Below are positions 50,958 through 57,921 of a DNA stretch of 64,000 bases, one piece after another (within the stretch, counting starts at the first letter, position 1; every line of letters starts with the position of its first letter). The position numbers were made by a program, and so were the translations under genes. The notes beneath the pieces are model-generated. The model saw only the letters and a program-made list of their open reading frames with translations, did no database searches and had not been told where the DNA came from. Source of the stretch: an uncultured Lachnospiraceae bacterium (GTDB lineage Bacteria > Bacillota > Clostridia > Lachnospirales > Lachnospiraceae); contig URCR01000005.1 in assembly GCA_900546325.1 (NCBI GenBank), positions 28,995-92,994 of the forward strand, read 5' to 3'.

Positions 50958-51155
50958 ATGAAGATACTACTCGATAAGATCATGTACAATAAAAATTTAT
51001 CTGTCCGGCAGGTCTCCATTATGACTGGCATCTCTAAGTCTACGATCAGCCGCATCGCAAACGGCGAGGTGTCGCCATCTGCGGATACACTGGAAATTCT
51101 TGCCAAAGGCTTAAAAGTTCGAATTTACGACCTTATCGATTCTCCATATAAATAA
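50958..51155 (+). CDS. Small XRE-family regulator (Cro-like)
   Basis: 65 aa that consists of one helix-turn-helix: SVRQVSIMTGISKSTISRIANG with the typical LEILAKGLKV end. A TATAAT ends 7 bases before the ATG and no RBS is visible, so the mRNA may be leaderless. Divergent to the lysogeny module. A Cro-like function or autorepression through the palindromes just downstream is plausible. Confidence 0.8.
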   Translation: MKILLDKIMYNKNLSVRQVSIMTGISKSTISRIANGEVSPSADTLEILAKGLKVRIYDLIDSPYK

Positions 51156-51157
51156 GT

Positions 51158-51173
51158 GTCCCAGATCTGGGAC
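51158..51173. promoter_or_regulatory. 16-bp perfect palindrome
   Basis: GTCCCAGATCTGGGAC directly after the XRE stop, with no T-run. A candidate operator. Confidence 0.45.
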
Positions 51174-51226
51174 GATTCTCATATTTTGCATAAGTTTTCC
51201 CTCGGTTCTTTGTTTACTTATATAGA

Positions 51227-51243
51227 TAGGAAAAATTTTCCTA
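51227..51243. promoter_or_regulatory. 17-bp perfect palindrome
   Basis: TAGGAAAAATTTTCCTA, 9 bases before the first LexA-like box. Candidate binding site for one of the prophage regulators. Confidence 0.4.
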
Positions 51244-51251
51244 TAAATAAT

Positions 51252-51332
51252 AGAACGAATGTTCGGAAAATCTATTGAAATATTTTTGAAAGTGTAGTAA
51301 TATTCCAATAAGGAATTTCGAATATTTGTTCG
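51252..51332 (+). promoter_or_regulatory. Promoter flanked by two LexA-like (SOS) boxes
   Basis: Box 1 at 51252-51266 is AGAACGAATGTTCGG, with GAAC-N4-GTTC arms as in the Firmicute LexA site. Box 2 at 51319-51332 is CGAATATTTGTTCG, with one mismatch. Between them lies a promoter, TTGAAA (51275-51280), 17-bp spacer, TAATAT (51298-51303). It reads into the 39-aa ORF at 51356. LexA repression and DNA-damage induction are inferred from the boxes. Confidence 0.68.
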
Positions 51333-51355
51333 ATAAATCATACGGAGGGGTACAT

Positions 51356-51475
51356 ATGAGCAATGAAGTTTGTAAAAAGCAAAACGACATCAAAGTAATT
51401 ATTGAACTATTAGAAAGAGCGCATCCTGAAAAGGTTGCAGAAATTCTCATATTTATAAAGAATTATCTTTCCTAA
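51356..51475 (+). CDS. 39-aa protein behind SOS boxes, candidate antirepressor
   Basis: Starts ATG 51356 with ACGGAGGGG, stop TAA 51473-51475. Short, helical (DIKVIIELLERAHPEKVAEI), Lys/Glu-rich, no membrane span. Family not recognised. Three things point at prophage induction: the two LexA-like boxes in front, its place head-on to the repressor gene, and a repressor without a self-cleavage domain. The function is a hypothesis. Confidence 0.7.
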   Translation: MSNEVCKKQNDIKVIIELLERAHPEKVAEILIFIKNYLS

Positions 51476-51484
51476 ATAGTTTGT

Positions 51485-51513
51485 AAAAAGAGTCAGATTA
51501 CTGGCTCTTTTTT
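51485..51513. terminator. Bidirectional terminator between SOS ORF and repressor
   Basis: AAAAAGAGTCAG-ATTA-CTGGCTCTTTTTT. The last codons of the leftward repressor gene form part of the stem. Confidence 0.8.
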
Positions 51514-51893
51514 AAGTTGTCTATGTATTGCAAAGCTATTTTTTCTAATGTAGCTTTGCTTACATCATCCAGTTGCTCATATGTAATAATAAGAGTCTGT
51601 ATAGCGGTTGCTATAGCGGAGTCTTTATCTTTCATTAGTAGAGCTGTGTATTTAAGTAATGTTTCTTGTTCGCTAAGTTGATCGAACGGCTCTCCTTCTC
51701 CAACACGAATCCATTTCTCACTTACGTCAAATTCCCTACATATAGAAGAAATGACTCTATCTGTTACAGCAATTCTTCCAGCCTCTATATTTGCTATATT
51801 TGCTCTAGAAAGTCCTAGAGGTTCTCCGAGCGCTTCCTGAGTTATATGCAAATGTTCTTTTCTTAAGACCCTAATTCGCTCACTAATATTCAA
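51498..51893 (-). CDS. Phage repressor, XRE family, no peptidase domain
   Basis: 131 aa. Helix-turn-helix at residues ~1-60 (ITQEALGEPLGLSRANIANIE), the phage-repressor segment SEKWIRVGEGEPF, then a helical C-terminus (~75-131). No S24/LexA-type Ser-Lys protease domain is present, unlike lambda CI. The RBS is weak (GAGGTGATAA). The promoter lies at 51918-51946, facing left, with a 17-bp inverted repeat (51938-51954) over its -35. It is the most likely lysogeny regulator. Confidence 0.85.
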   Translation of the reverse strand: MNISERIRVLRKEHLHITQEALGEPLGLSRANIANIEAGRIAVTDRVISSICREFDVSEKWIRVGEGEPFDQLSEQETLLKYTALLMKDKDSAIATAIQTLIITYEQLDDVSKATLEKIALQYIDNLKKSQ

Positions 51894-51917
51894 TTTATCA
51901 CCTCATTTCTAAAATAA

Positions 51918-51999
51918 ATAATAACACAAGTAAAATGTTTTGTAAAGCACAAAATAATTTTAAAAAACTATTGACAAACACAAAATAACAGAATATAAT
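51918..51999. promoter_or_regulatory. Lysogeny switch: back-to-back promoters and operators
   Basis: Leftward promoter TTTACA (plus 51941-51946), 17-bp spacer, TATTAT (plus 51918-51923) for the repressor. Rightward promoter with perfect consensus TTGACA (51971-51976), 17-bp spacer, TATAAT (51994-51999) for the early genes. Inverted repeat TTTTGT-AAAGC-ACAAAA at 51938-51954. Direct repeats CACAAAATAA at 51948-51957 and 51979-51988. The arrangement is that of PRM/PR with operators between. Confidence 0.75.
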
Positions 52000-52041
52000 G
52001 TGCTTAACAAAACAAAAGCGCACGAAAGTGAGGTGTGAAGA

Positions 52042-52200
52042 ATGTTAAAGATAGAAGAAAAAAAACAGCAGGAAATCAAACATATGGTTTCGATTTTGGA
52101 ACAAATTGAGTTACCTGATATCTTACTTCTTACAAGAGATGCGAATACTCTTTTACTGCGGCAACAAGAAGCGCAGGTAATCAACAGAAAGGTGGGGTGA
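52042..52200 (+). CDS. Small early ORF (52 aa)
   Basis: First gene after the rightward early promoter. ATG 52042 with AGTGAGGTG; soluble, helical, Lys/Glu/Leu-rich (HMVSILEQIELPDILLLTRD). Family unknown. Confidence 0.6.
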   Translation: MLKIEEKKQQEIKHMVSILEQIELPDILLLTRDANTLLLRQQEAQVINRKVG

Positions 52201-52291
52201 TATAAATGGGAGCTACAAAGAATTTGGTTCAGGTGATTTAGAAAATATACTTGACAAACCTATGAGATTATACCGAGAGGAGGGAACATAA

Positions 52292-52807
52292 GTGGAACTA
52301 TCAGATATCAAAGAGAACATATTTAGTATTTTCAATATAACTAAGATAGATGATATTGGAGAAAAACTAATGTCATGTGTCAAAAATGCAGATGAAAAAA
52401 TTTATTCAAATTTTGCTGAAATGCTTAATGAAGATTTATCTGTAGATTATCTGCAGCCGGTGTATCAATATTACCTTGCTGACAGAAAAGAGAAAAAACA
52501 GGATTACACGCCGAAATGTCTTTCGAATCTTGTTGGAAGATTGATAGGAGAAGCAGATACAATAACGGACATGTGTGCCGGAAGTGGTTCATTGACAATT
52601 CAGAAATGGAATCAGGACCATGAGCAAAAGTTTATACTGTATGAGATTGATGAAAACGTGCTGCCGTTTTTACTCTTTAATATGGCACTTAGAAATATCG
52701 AATGTACAGTGTACCATGCAGATGTTTTACAGCAGCAAGTATTTCGAACTTATAAGATTTGTAAAGGCGAAAACTACGGAATATTAGAAAGTGAGGAGGG
52801 CATATGA
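52292..52807 (+). CDS. N-6 adenine DNA methylase, N-terminal half (motif I)
   Basis: 171 aa. GTG start behind GAGAGGAGGGAAC. Contains the SAM-binding motif I DMCAGSGSLTIQ (residues ~92-103) and the following acidic loop (LYEIDENVLP), but stops before the catalytic motif. The next ORF, overlapping by ATGA, carries it. Together the two resemble the M subunit of type I or orphan phage methylases. The N-terminal HsdM helical domain is shortened. Confidence 0.82.
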   Translation: MELSDIKENIFSIFNITKIDDIGEKLMSCVKNADEKIYSNFAEMLNEDLSVDYLQPVYQYYLADRKEKKQDYTPKCLSNLVGRLIGEADTITDMCAGSGSLTIQKWNQDHEQKFILYEIDENVLPFLLFNMALRNIECTVYHADVLQQQVFRTYKICKGENYGILESEEGI

Positions 52808-53820
52808 AAGGCTTGATATCAAACCCGCCTTTTAATCTTAAATGGGATGTTCCACCATTTGCTCAAATGCAAAGGCGCTTTTTTGATTATGGAGTGCCGC
52901 CAAAAAGTAATGCAAATTATGCATTTATCTTGACGGCACTTGAAGAACATGAACGCTGTGTTTTTATTCTTCCCAATTCTATAGCACAAAGTAATTTAAA
53001 AGAAGAACAGGAGATAAGGAAGAATTTAATTGAAAAAAACTTGATAGAAGCGGTAATACAACTGCCGGACAATATGTTTGAATCCACAGATATTGGTGTA
53101 TGCATTTTGATATTGGATAAAAACAAAACAACTGCAACGACGGAAATAGTCGATGCAAGAGAAAAATATGACATTGTGAGCCGGGAACAAAAAGGGCAGT
53201 ATGGAGGCAAAGCACATACGAACCGGACGTATAAAAAAAGTCGGAAAGTTTTGCAGGATGATGTGATTGAAGAAATAATTTTATGTATTCAAGAACGCAG
53301 AAAAACAAGCTTTAGTATGCCAATTACTATTGAAATGTTCAGGGATAAAAAGTATACGCTCAGTGCGGCCGCCTATATGGATTGTCAAATGGAAGAAGTG
53401 AAGCATAGAGCATACGGCGATATCGTAAAAGACATAAACCGGATTATGAATGAAAAAAATGCTTGCAAGCTTACAATCAATGAAACATTGGCGAAAACAC
53501 TGGGATTCGATTTAGAGTTATATAAATCAAAGGGCAGTAATAATAAAAGCCTTAATGAACTGTTAATAAAATTGGGAACAGATGAGTTAGTGAAAGCAGA
53601 TTATTTCAGCAGCACAAAAAATAGAAATGAGATGAAATTTGAAAATAAAAGTAAAGACAATGTCTCTAGTATTTTGATTATGATTATGAATATGTGGAAA
53701 CAACATATATTTTATCTCAACAATGAAGAAAACCGATATCTTGCAGAGTTAAGAGATGTGCTGCTGGGTGATTTAATGAGTGGAAAAATTGATTTAACAG
53801 AAGGTTTGACAAACCTCTGA
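52804..53820 (+). CDS. N-6 adenine DNA methylase, C-terminal half (NPPF motif) with HsdS-like tail
   Basis: 338 aa. Starts with GLISNPPFNLKW (catalytic motif IV), then ILPNSIAQSN, AVIQLPDNMF and VCILILDKNK, the C-terminal M-subunit blocks. From ~220 the sequence changes to a helical region and ends with AELRDVLLGDLMSGKIDL, which looks like the end of a type I specificity subunit; target-recognition domains are not evident. The ATG is preceded by AGGAGGGCAT at the end of the first ORF, so the two are coupled. A broken fusion with the first ORF is the alternative. Confidence 0.82.
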   Translation: MKGLISNPPFNLKWDVPPFAQMQRRFFDYGVPPKSNANYAFILTALEEHERCVFILPNSIAQSNLKEEQEIRKNLIEKNLIEAVIQLPDNMFESTDIGVCILILDKNKTTATTEIVDAREKYDIVSREQKGQYGGKAHTNRTYKKSRKVLQDDVIEEIILCIQERRKTSFSMPITIEMFRDKKYTLSAAAYMDCQMEEVKHRAYGDIVKDINRIMNEKNACKLTINETLAKTLGFDLELYKSKGSNNKSLNELLIKLGTDELVKADYFSSTKNRNEMKFENKSKDNVSSILIMIMNMWKQHIFYLNNEENRYLAELRDVLLGDLMSGKIDLTEGLTNL

Positions 53821-53890
53821 GCTGACGCTCATCAGGAAACCTCTTTTATACTGGTATCATTTTAGTATCAGAAAAGTAAGGAGGGAAGAC

Positions 53891-54016
53891 ATGATACAGA
53901 GAACATTAAGAATTCCAGAAGAACTCTACAGAGTTTTGAAAAAGGAAGCCAAAAGTAGAGGGATTGCGTGTAATGCTTTGATATTGAATATTTTGTGGAA
54001 ATTCATTGAGAGGTAA
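53891..54016 (+). CDS. Arc/MetJ-type ribbon-helix-helix protein (41 aa)
   Basis: MIQRTLRIPEELYRVLKKEA is the beta strand plus first helix of a ribbon-helix-helix DNA-binding domain; the second helix follows. RBS AAGGAGGGAAG. Likely a small phage regulator. Confidence 0.75.
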   Translation: MIQRTLRIPEELYRVLKKEAKSRGIACNALILNILWKFIER

Positions 54017-54052
54017 GCGTTAAGTATTTTGGGGAGTAGGAAGGAGAAGTAA

Positions 54053-54283
54053 ATGAAACCAAGAAAAGATTTTTTAACAGACGAACAAGTGGAGCAGGAG
54101 ATTGAGAGATTGAATCAGTCGAATGCCGTACAACTTTCCAGACAAGAACAGCGTATCAAATATAAAAGGAGACAGTACCTATACCAACTCAGATGGCACG
54201 AGAAGAGAGGTAAGCAGTTGATCCGTGACGGAGTGACAATGGAGCAGTTGGAATTGATAGAAAAAGAGATGGATCAGGAATAG
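54053..54283 (+). CDS. Hypothetical phage protein (76 aa)
   Basis: Highly charged and helical (EQEIERLNQSNAVQLSRQEQ), no recognisable domain. RBS GGAAGGAGAAG. Eight bases before the Rha-like gene, so co-transcribed with it. Confidence 0.7.
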   Translation: MKPRKDFLTDEQVEQEIERLNQSNAVQLSRQEQRIKYKRRQYLYQLRWHEKRGKQLIRDGVTMEQLELIEKEMDQE

Positions 54284-54291
54284 GAGAAACA

Positions 54292-55053
54292 ATGAACAAT
54301 TTAACAGTATTTGAACAAAACGGTCAGCTACTCACCGACAGTAGAGAAGTAGCAATGATGGTAGGAAAAGACCATGCAAAACTCTTAAGAGATATCAAAG
54401 GATATGCAAGTCATCTCATTGAAGCCAATTTTGGATTGAATGAATACTTCATTGAATCAGAGTACAAAGACAGTATCGGAAGAACACTTCCATGTTACCT
54501 CTGTACAAAGAAAGGATGCGACATGATCGCCAACAAAATGACCGGAAAGAAAGGTGTTATTTTCACAGCTACATATATTGAAGCATTTGATAAGATGAAA
54601 GATTTCATTGAAAAGGGAACGCAGTATGTAGGCATTCCGTTAAAAGAGCAGGTGGAATCACTGGAAGTGGTAGCAAGTATGTTAAGAATGAACGATGCAA
54701 GCAAGTTGCTGATGCTGAAAGGGTTCTATGATTCTTACCATATTCCGACAGGGTTCTTACCGAATTACGAGTTTAACGGCAACAGGGAAATGAAGTCACT
54801 CACAGCACTGTTGAAAGAAAATAATCTCGGAATCAGTGCGGTGCAGTTCAATAAGAAACTTCTATCTGCCGGAATTTTGGAAGAAAAAGAACGCCAGTCA
54901 AGTAAGGGAATAGTGAAGAAATTCAAATCTCTGACAGAGAAAGGCTTGAAATACGGCGAAAATGCAGTCAGCCCACATAATCAAAAAGAGGTACAGCCAT
55001 TGTATTACAGCGATACGTTCGATGAGCTGTTTGGCATGGTAATGACCGCCTAG
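54292..55053 (+). CDS. Rha-family phage regulatory protein / antirepressor
   Basis: 253 aa. N-terminal Rha domain (~1-105): LLTDSREVAMMVGKDHAKLLRDI and a YLCTKKGCDMIANKMTGKKG core. C-terminal part (~150-240) resembles the KilA-C/ANT antirepressor region. Rha proteins regulate phage development in host-dependent ways; the exact role is unknown. Confidence 0.88.
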   Translation: MNNLTVFEQNGQLLTDSREVAMMVGKDHAKLLRDIKGYASHLIEANFGLNEYFIESEYKDSIGRTLPCYLCTKKGCDMIANKMTGKKGVIFTATYIEAFDKMKDFIEKGTQYVGIPLKEQVESLEVVASMLRMNDASKLLMLKGFYDSYHIPTGFLPNYEFNGNREMKSLTALLKENNLGISAVQFNKKLLSAGILEEKERQSSKGIVKKFKSLTEKGLKYGENAVSPHNQKEVQPLYYSDTFDELFGMVMTA

Positions 55054-55112
55054 ACCGTTCCAACCCGGTTTAATGCAGAGGACAGAGTAATAGAAAGTGA
55101 GGAATAAGAAAC

Positions 55113-55259
55113 ATGGATGAGTTAAAAAGGTATACAACAAAAGAATTGGTCGAAGAAATGAAACGTCGAGATGGTGTATTAGCAGAATATGCCGAACCAC
55201 ATCAAGATAAAAAAATATCTATAAGCGGTCCGGCTGTAATTCTTACCATTGTTGATTAA
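55113..55259 (+). CDS. BC1881-like small phage protein (48 aa)
   Basis: DELKRYTTKELVEEMKRRDG and the end SGPAVILTIVD match the BC1881 pattern of small phage proteins. RBS AGTGAGGAAT. Convergent to the KTSC gene with a 4-base overlap. Confidence 0.65.
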   Translation: MDELKRYTTKELVEEMKRRDGVLAEYAEPHQDKKISISGPAVILTIVD

Positions 55260-55462
55260 CCGATACGTCTATACGGATAGACGCCTTTCACATGAGAGGC
55301 TAAATAACTTCCATGTGAAGAAGCCGACATAAGATCACGATAAACGGATTCCGGTACCCCTGAGTATGCATATACTCCGCCGTGATTAAACGCGACATAG
55401 AGCGTTCCATTTTCATATCCAATACTGGCAATATTGGAAGATGATACTGGTGTCATATTCAT
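55256..55462 (-). CDS. KTSC domain protein (68 aa)
   Basis: Single KTSC domain: SSNIASIGYENGTLYVAFNH, then YAYSGVPESVYRDLMSA and SHGSYLASHVKGVYPYRRI. Family named after a Lys-tRNA-synthetase tail; function unknown. RBS AAAGGAGTGAT. It is transcribed leftward inside the rightward early operon, so it is probably a moron-like gene. Confidence 0.88.
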   Translation of the reverse strand: MNMTPVSSSNIASIGYENGTLYVAFNHGGVYAYSGVPESVYRDLMSASSHGSYLASHVKGVYPYRRIG

Positions 55463-55566
55463 AATATCACTCCTTTCATAATTATTCCGACTAGTACTCG
55501 GTAATTACAGTATAGGAGATATGTAAATAAATGGCAATAAAGTAAAAAAGAAAGAGAGGTGACAGT

Positions 55567-55740
55567 ATGAGCGAAGCAGTAGAAAAAATCACAAAAGAAC
55601 AGGAAGAGAAAAGACTGGAAGATTTTAAAGCGATCGCAGAAAATTGGGACAAGTTCCCAGAGCGAGTGCAGGGTAAAATCGATGGAATCATTTCGATGGC
55701 TGCGTCTGCATTTTTAAAAGAAACAAGAAAAGCAGGGTAA
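55567..55740 (+). CDS. Small hypothetical phage protein (57 aa)
   Basis: Helical, charged (EAVEKITKEQEEKRLEDFKA) with a less charged C-terminus. RBS AGAGAGGTGAC. Twelve bases before the next gene. Confidence 0.65.
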   Translation: MSEAVEKITKEQEEKRLEDFKAIAENWDKFPERVQGKIDGIISMAASAFLKETRKAG

Positions 55741-55751
55741 TAGGAGGCAAT

Positions 55752-56567
55752 ATGAACGAATTACAGATTTTTAAAAACAAAGAGTTAGGGTTGCGAGTAA
55801 GAACGCTGCCAAATCCGGATGGAAGTATTTCCATTAGTGCAGAGGATACGGCAATTGGATTTGGTTGGACTCAAGAGAAGAATGGAAAAATCTATGTGAA
55901 ATGGGAGAGATTAAACTCATTTTGTAGAGAAATGGGATTTTCCCCACAAGTGGGGAAAGACGATTACATTCCAGAATCATTATTTTATCGACTTGGAATG
56001 AAAGCTAATAACGCAGTTGCCGAGAAATTTCAAAACTGGCTTGCACTGGATGTTATTCCATCTGTCAGAAAAACCGGATCCTACGAGATGCCAAAGAAGA
56101 AACAAAGCAACGAACGTCTTGCCAGTGTCAATAATGCGGTAAAGATTTTAACACCAATGCTTCAGGCAGCAGGTTGTAACAGTAAGATTCAGCTTCTGAC
56201 CGCGAAGTCGCTCTACGAAAAGGCAGGTGTAGACCTCCCGATTATGATCGAGGCGGATCAGCAGTATTACGACACCGTACATATCGCAAGGCAGGCAAGA
56301 TTATATTATCAAAGTTCCGGCAAGCCAGCAGATAAAGCCGTCAACGAGATTATCCGTAGATTGGATTTATCTGAGGATCTGTACACAGAAACTTGGGAAT
56401 CTAAAGGCAACTGGCAGGGAGCTGTCCGCAAGTACGCTCCGCAGGTAATCGACATGGTAAAACAGTGGTACTCAGATCATGGATACCCGAGAGAGATTGA
56501 GTACACGCAGTGCGACGGTCAGATTAAGCGATACCATGTGATTTTTAGAGATTCAGAGGCGGCATAG
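55752..56567 (+). CDS. BRO-N/antirepressor-like phage protein
   Basis: 271 aa. The N-terminal region (~1-110) resembles a BRO/antirepressor N domain: AEDTAIGFGWTQEKNGKIY and FYRLGMKANNAVAEKFQNWL. The C-terminal ~140 residues are helical and unassigned. RBS ATAGGAGGCAAT. Together with Rha it gives the prophage two regulators of this type. Confidence 0.82.
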   Translation: MNELQIFKNKELGLRVRTLPNPDGSISISAEDTAIGFGWTQEKNGKIYVKWERLNSFCREMGFSPQVGKDDYIPESLFYRLGMKANNAVAEKFQNWLALDVIPSVRKTGSYEMPKKKQSNERLASVNNAVKILTPMLQAAGCNSKIQLLTAKSLYEKAGVDLPIMIEADQQYYDTVHIARQARLYYQSSGKPADKAVNEIIRRLDLSEDLYTETWESKGNWQGAVRKYAPQVIDMVKQWYSDHGYPREIEYTQCDGQIKRYHVIFRDSEAA

Positions 56568-56592
56568 TAGATTGATCAGGAAGAGGTAAAGC

Positions 56593-56841
56593 ATGGGATT
56601 CTTAGCAGTAGTAGTACTTATTTTATTCATATCAGTTGCAATCATGTTGTTAGTTTTAATTTCCTTCCTTCTTAGATGTCTTATTTTAGATTTTCTTGAA
56701 GATGAAGGGGGTGCGCGGATTATGGAATTCAAGTGTCCAAAGTGCAAACTTAATACAAAACGTAAGTATTTGTTTTTTAAGCCGAGAATATGTTTTTGTT
56801 CATTTTGCGGCACTGAAATCAGGAAGCAAGCAAATGAATAA
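56593..56841 (+). CDS. Membrane-anchored zinc-ribbon protein (82 aa)
   Basis: An N-terminal hydrophobic helix of ~30 residues, then CPKCKLN and CFCSFCG: a four-Cys zinc ribbon on the cytosolic side. RBS AAGAGGTAAAGC. Function unknown. Confidence 0.65.
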   Translation: MGFLAVVVLILFISVAIMLLVLISFLLRCLILDFLEDEGGARIMEFKCPKCKLNTKRKYLFFKPRICFCSFCGTEIRKQANE

Positions 56842-56891
56842 CGAAACAAGGACAAACCGCAGAGCATATCTTTAAGAGAGGTGATGAAAAA

Positions 56892-57005
56892 ATGAAACCC
56901 GATATGGAAAAAATCATAGCGGTATTGATTTCCTTAATAGCGGAGCAGAATCAAGTAGAAATTGATTACACGCTCGAAAAGATCACAGAGGAGAAAACCG
57001 CTTAG
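56892..57005 (+). CDS. Small hypothetical phage protein (37 aa)
   Basis: ATG 56892 with AGAGAGGTGATG; stop TAG 57003-57005. Helical and acidic. 24 bases before the next small ORF. Confidence 0.55.
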   Translation: MKPDMEKIIAVLISLIAEQNQVEIDYTLEKITEEKTA

Positions 57006-57029
57006 GCGGTAGAAAGGAGGTGGACAAGC

Positions 57030-57206
57030 ATGAGTATTTTAGGACTTTTTAATAAGCACGGAAAAATCGAGCGATATGAAAAGAAGAGTGAGCCGATGGC
57101 AGAAATCATTCCGTTTCCAGAACGAGAAAAGAAGGGGCTGGAGGAATTGAAGTTTATTGATATTTCTCATCCAGCAAAAAAGAGCGCACGGTCGGCAAAC
57201 CGGTAA
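57030..57206 (+). CDS. Small hypothetical phage protein (58 aa)
   Basis: ATG 57030 behind AAAGGAGGTGG, a very strong RBS. Basic, hydrophilic, with a Pro-rich middle (EIIPFPEREKKG). No domain. Confidence 0.65.
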   Translation: MSILGLFNKHGKIERYEKKSEPMAEIIPFPEREKKGLEELKFIDISHPAKKSARSANR

Positions 57207-57262
57207 GCGCCCTTACATAATAATCCAATTACAGAATAAGCGAAAATAGGAGGAAAATCAAG

Positions 57263-57760
57263 ATGAAAAAATTTGAATTAACAGCAGAATCGAAAATCTT
57301 TGCAGGAAAGAAGTTATTTAGAATCAAGGCATTAATCTCTTTCGGGAATGTGGAAGAGGGAGAGCTTGGAGGATTTGTGGAAAAAGAGGAAAATTTAGAT
57401 CAGTCCGGCGATGCTTGGGTGTCCGACAATGCTTGGGTGTACGGCGATGCTTGGGTGTCCGGCAATGCTCGGGTGTACGGCAATGCTTGGGTGTCCGACA
57501 ATGCTCGGGTGTCCGGCGATGCTTGGGTGTCCGACAATGTTGACTACGCCACGGTGCATGGTTTTGGCTCCGAATATCGTACAACTACATTTTTTAGGAC
57601 AAAAGCAGGAGATATTGGTGTGAGATGCGGTTGCTTTTATGGCACTTTAGAGGAGTTTAGAGCAAAGGTAAAGGAAACGCATGGGGAGACTAAGACTGCG
57701 AAAGAGTATTTGATGGTTGCAGATCTTATGGAGTTTAGATTTTCGAAGGAGGAAGCATAG
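57263..57760 (+). CDS. Hexapeptide-repeat phage protein
   Basis: 165 aa. The first 48 residues are a non-repeat beta cap with LGGFVEKEENL. Then seven hexapeptides of the form [GD][DN]A[WR]V[SY] (residues 49-90) give a left-handed parallel beta-helix stack. A C-terminal domain (~95-165) has GVRCGCFYGTLEEF. Found in phage accessory regions; function unknown. RBS GGAGGAAAATC. Confidence 0.82.
   Translation: MKKFELTAESKIFAGKKLFRIKALISFGNVEEGELGGFVEKEENLDQSGDAWVSDNAWVYGDAWVSGNARVYGNAWVSDNARVSGDAWVSDNVDYATVHGFGSEYRTTTFFRTKAGDIGVRCGCFYGTLEEFRAKVKETHGETKTAKEYLMVADLMEFRFSKEEA
57407..57532 (+). repeat. Seven 18-bp tandem repeats inside the beta-helix gene
   Basis: Units close to GGCGATGCTTGGGTGTCC, three identical and the others one to three bases apart. 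The period equals one hexapeptide turn, so gain or loss of a unit keeps the frame and changes the helix length. Confidence 0.9.
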
Positions 57761-57921
57761 ATGAAAAATACCATTTTAATGATGATATTCCAGCAGAGGA
57801 GGCAGCGGCGATGGTCCGGGCTGTGGAACGCTACGCAAATGAAGTAGATACTCCGGATTTTAAAGTAATATTTGCAATCTTAGGGATTGAGAGAGTGGAG
57901 GTGCTGACTCATGGTAAGTAG
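57761..57921 (+). pseudogene. Small phage ORF with an apparent one-base frameshift
   Basis: A strong RBS (AAGGAGGAAGC) points to ATG 57761, which reads into a 28-codon dead end. The next frame, from about 57760, is open to TAG 57919-57921 and encodes a plausible acidic phage protein (DIPAEEAAAMVRAVERYANE, then a hydrophobic FKVIFAILGIERVEVL). Adding one A to the AAAAA run after the ATG would join RBS, ATG and this frame. It overlaps the start of the next gene. Confidence 0.6.

Noticed and set aside
52206..52241. 11-codon ORF before the methylase gene
   Set aside because: Too short and with no sign of function; probably a remnant or chance.
57407..57532. Regular repeats considered as a CRISPR array
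   Set aside because: Units are 18 bp, directly adjacent without spacers, in frame with a protein, and no cas genes are near.
57324..57584. Repetitive open frame on the minus strand opposite the beta-helix gene
   Set aside because: It mirrors the 18-bp repeats, has no RBS and gives a low-complexity Cys/His/Arg/Thr peptide; the plus-strand gene has RBS and family features.
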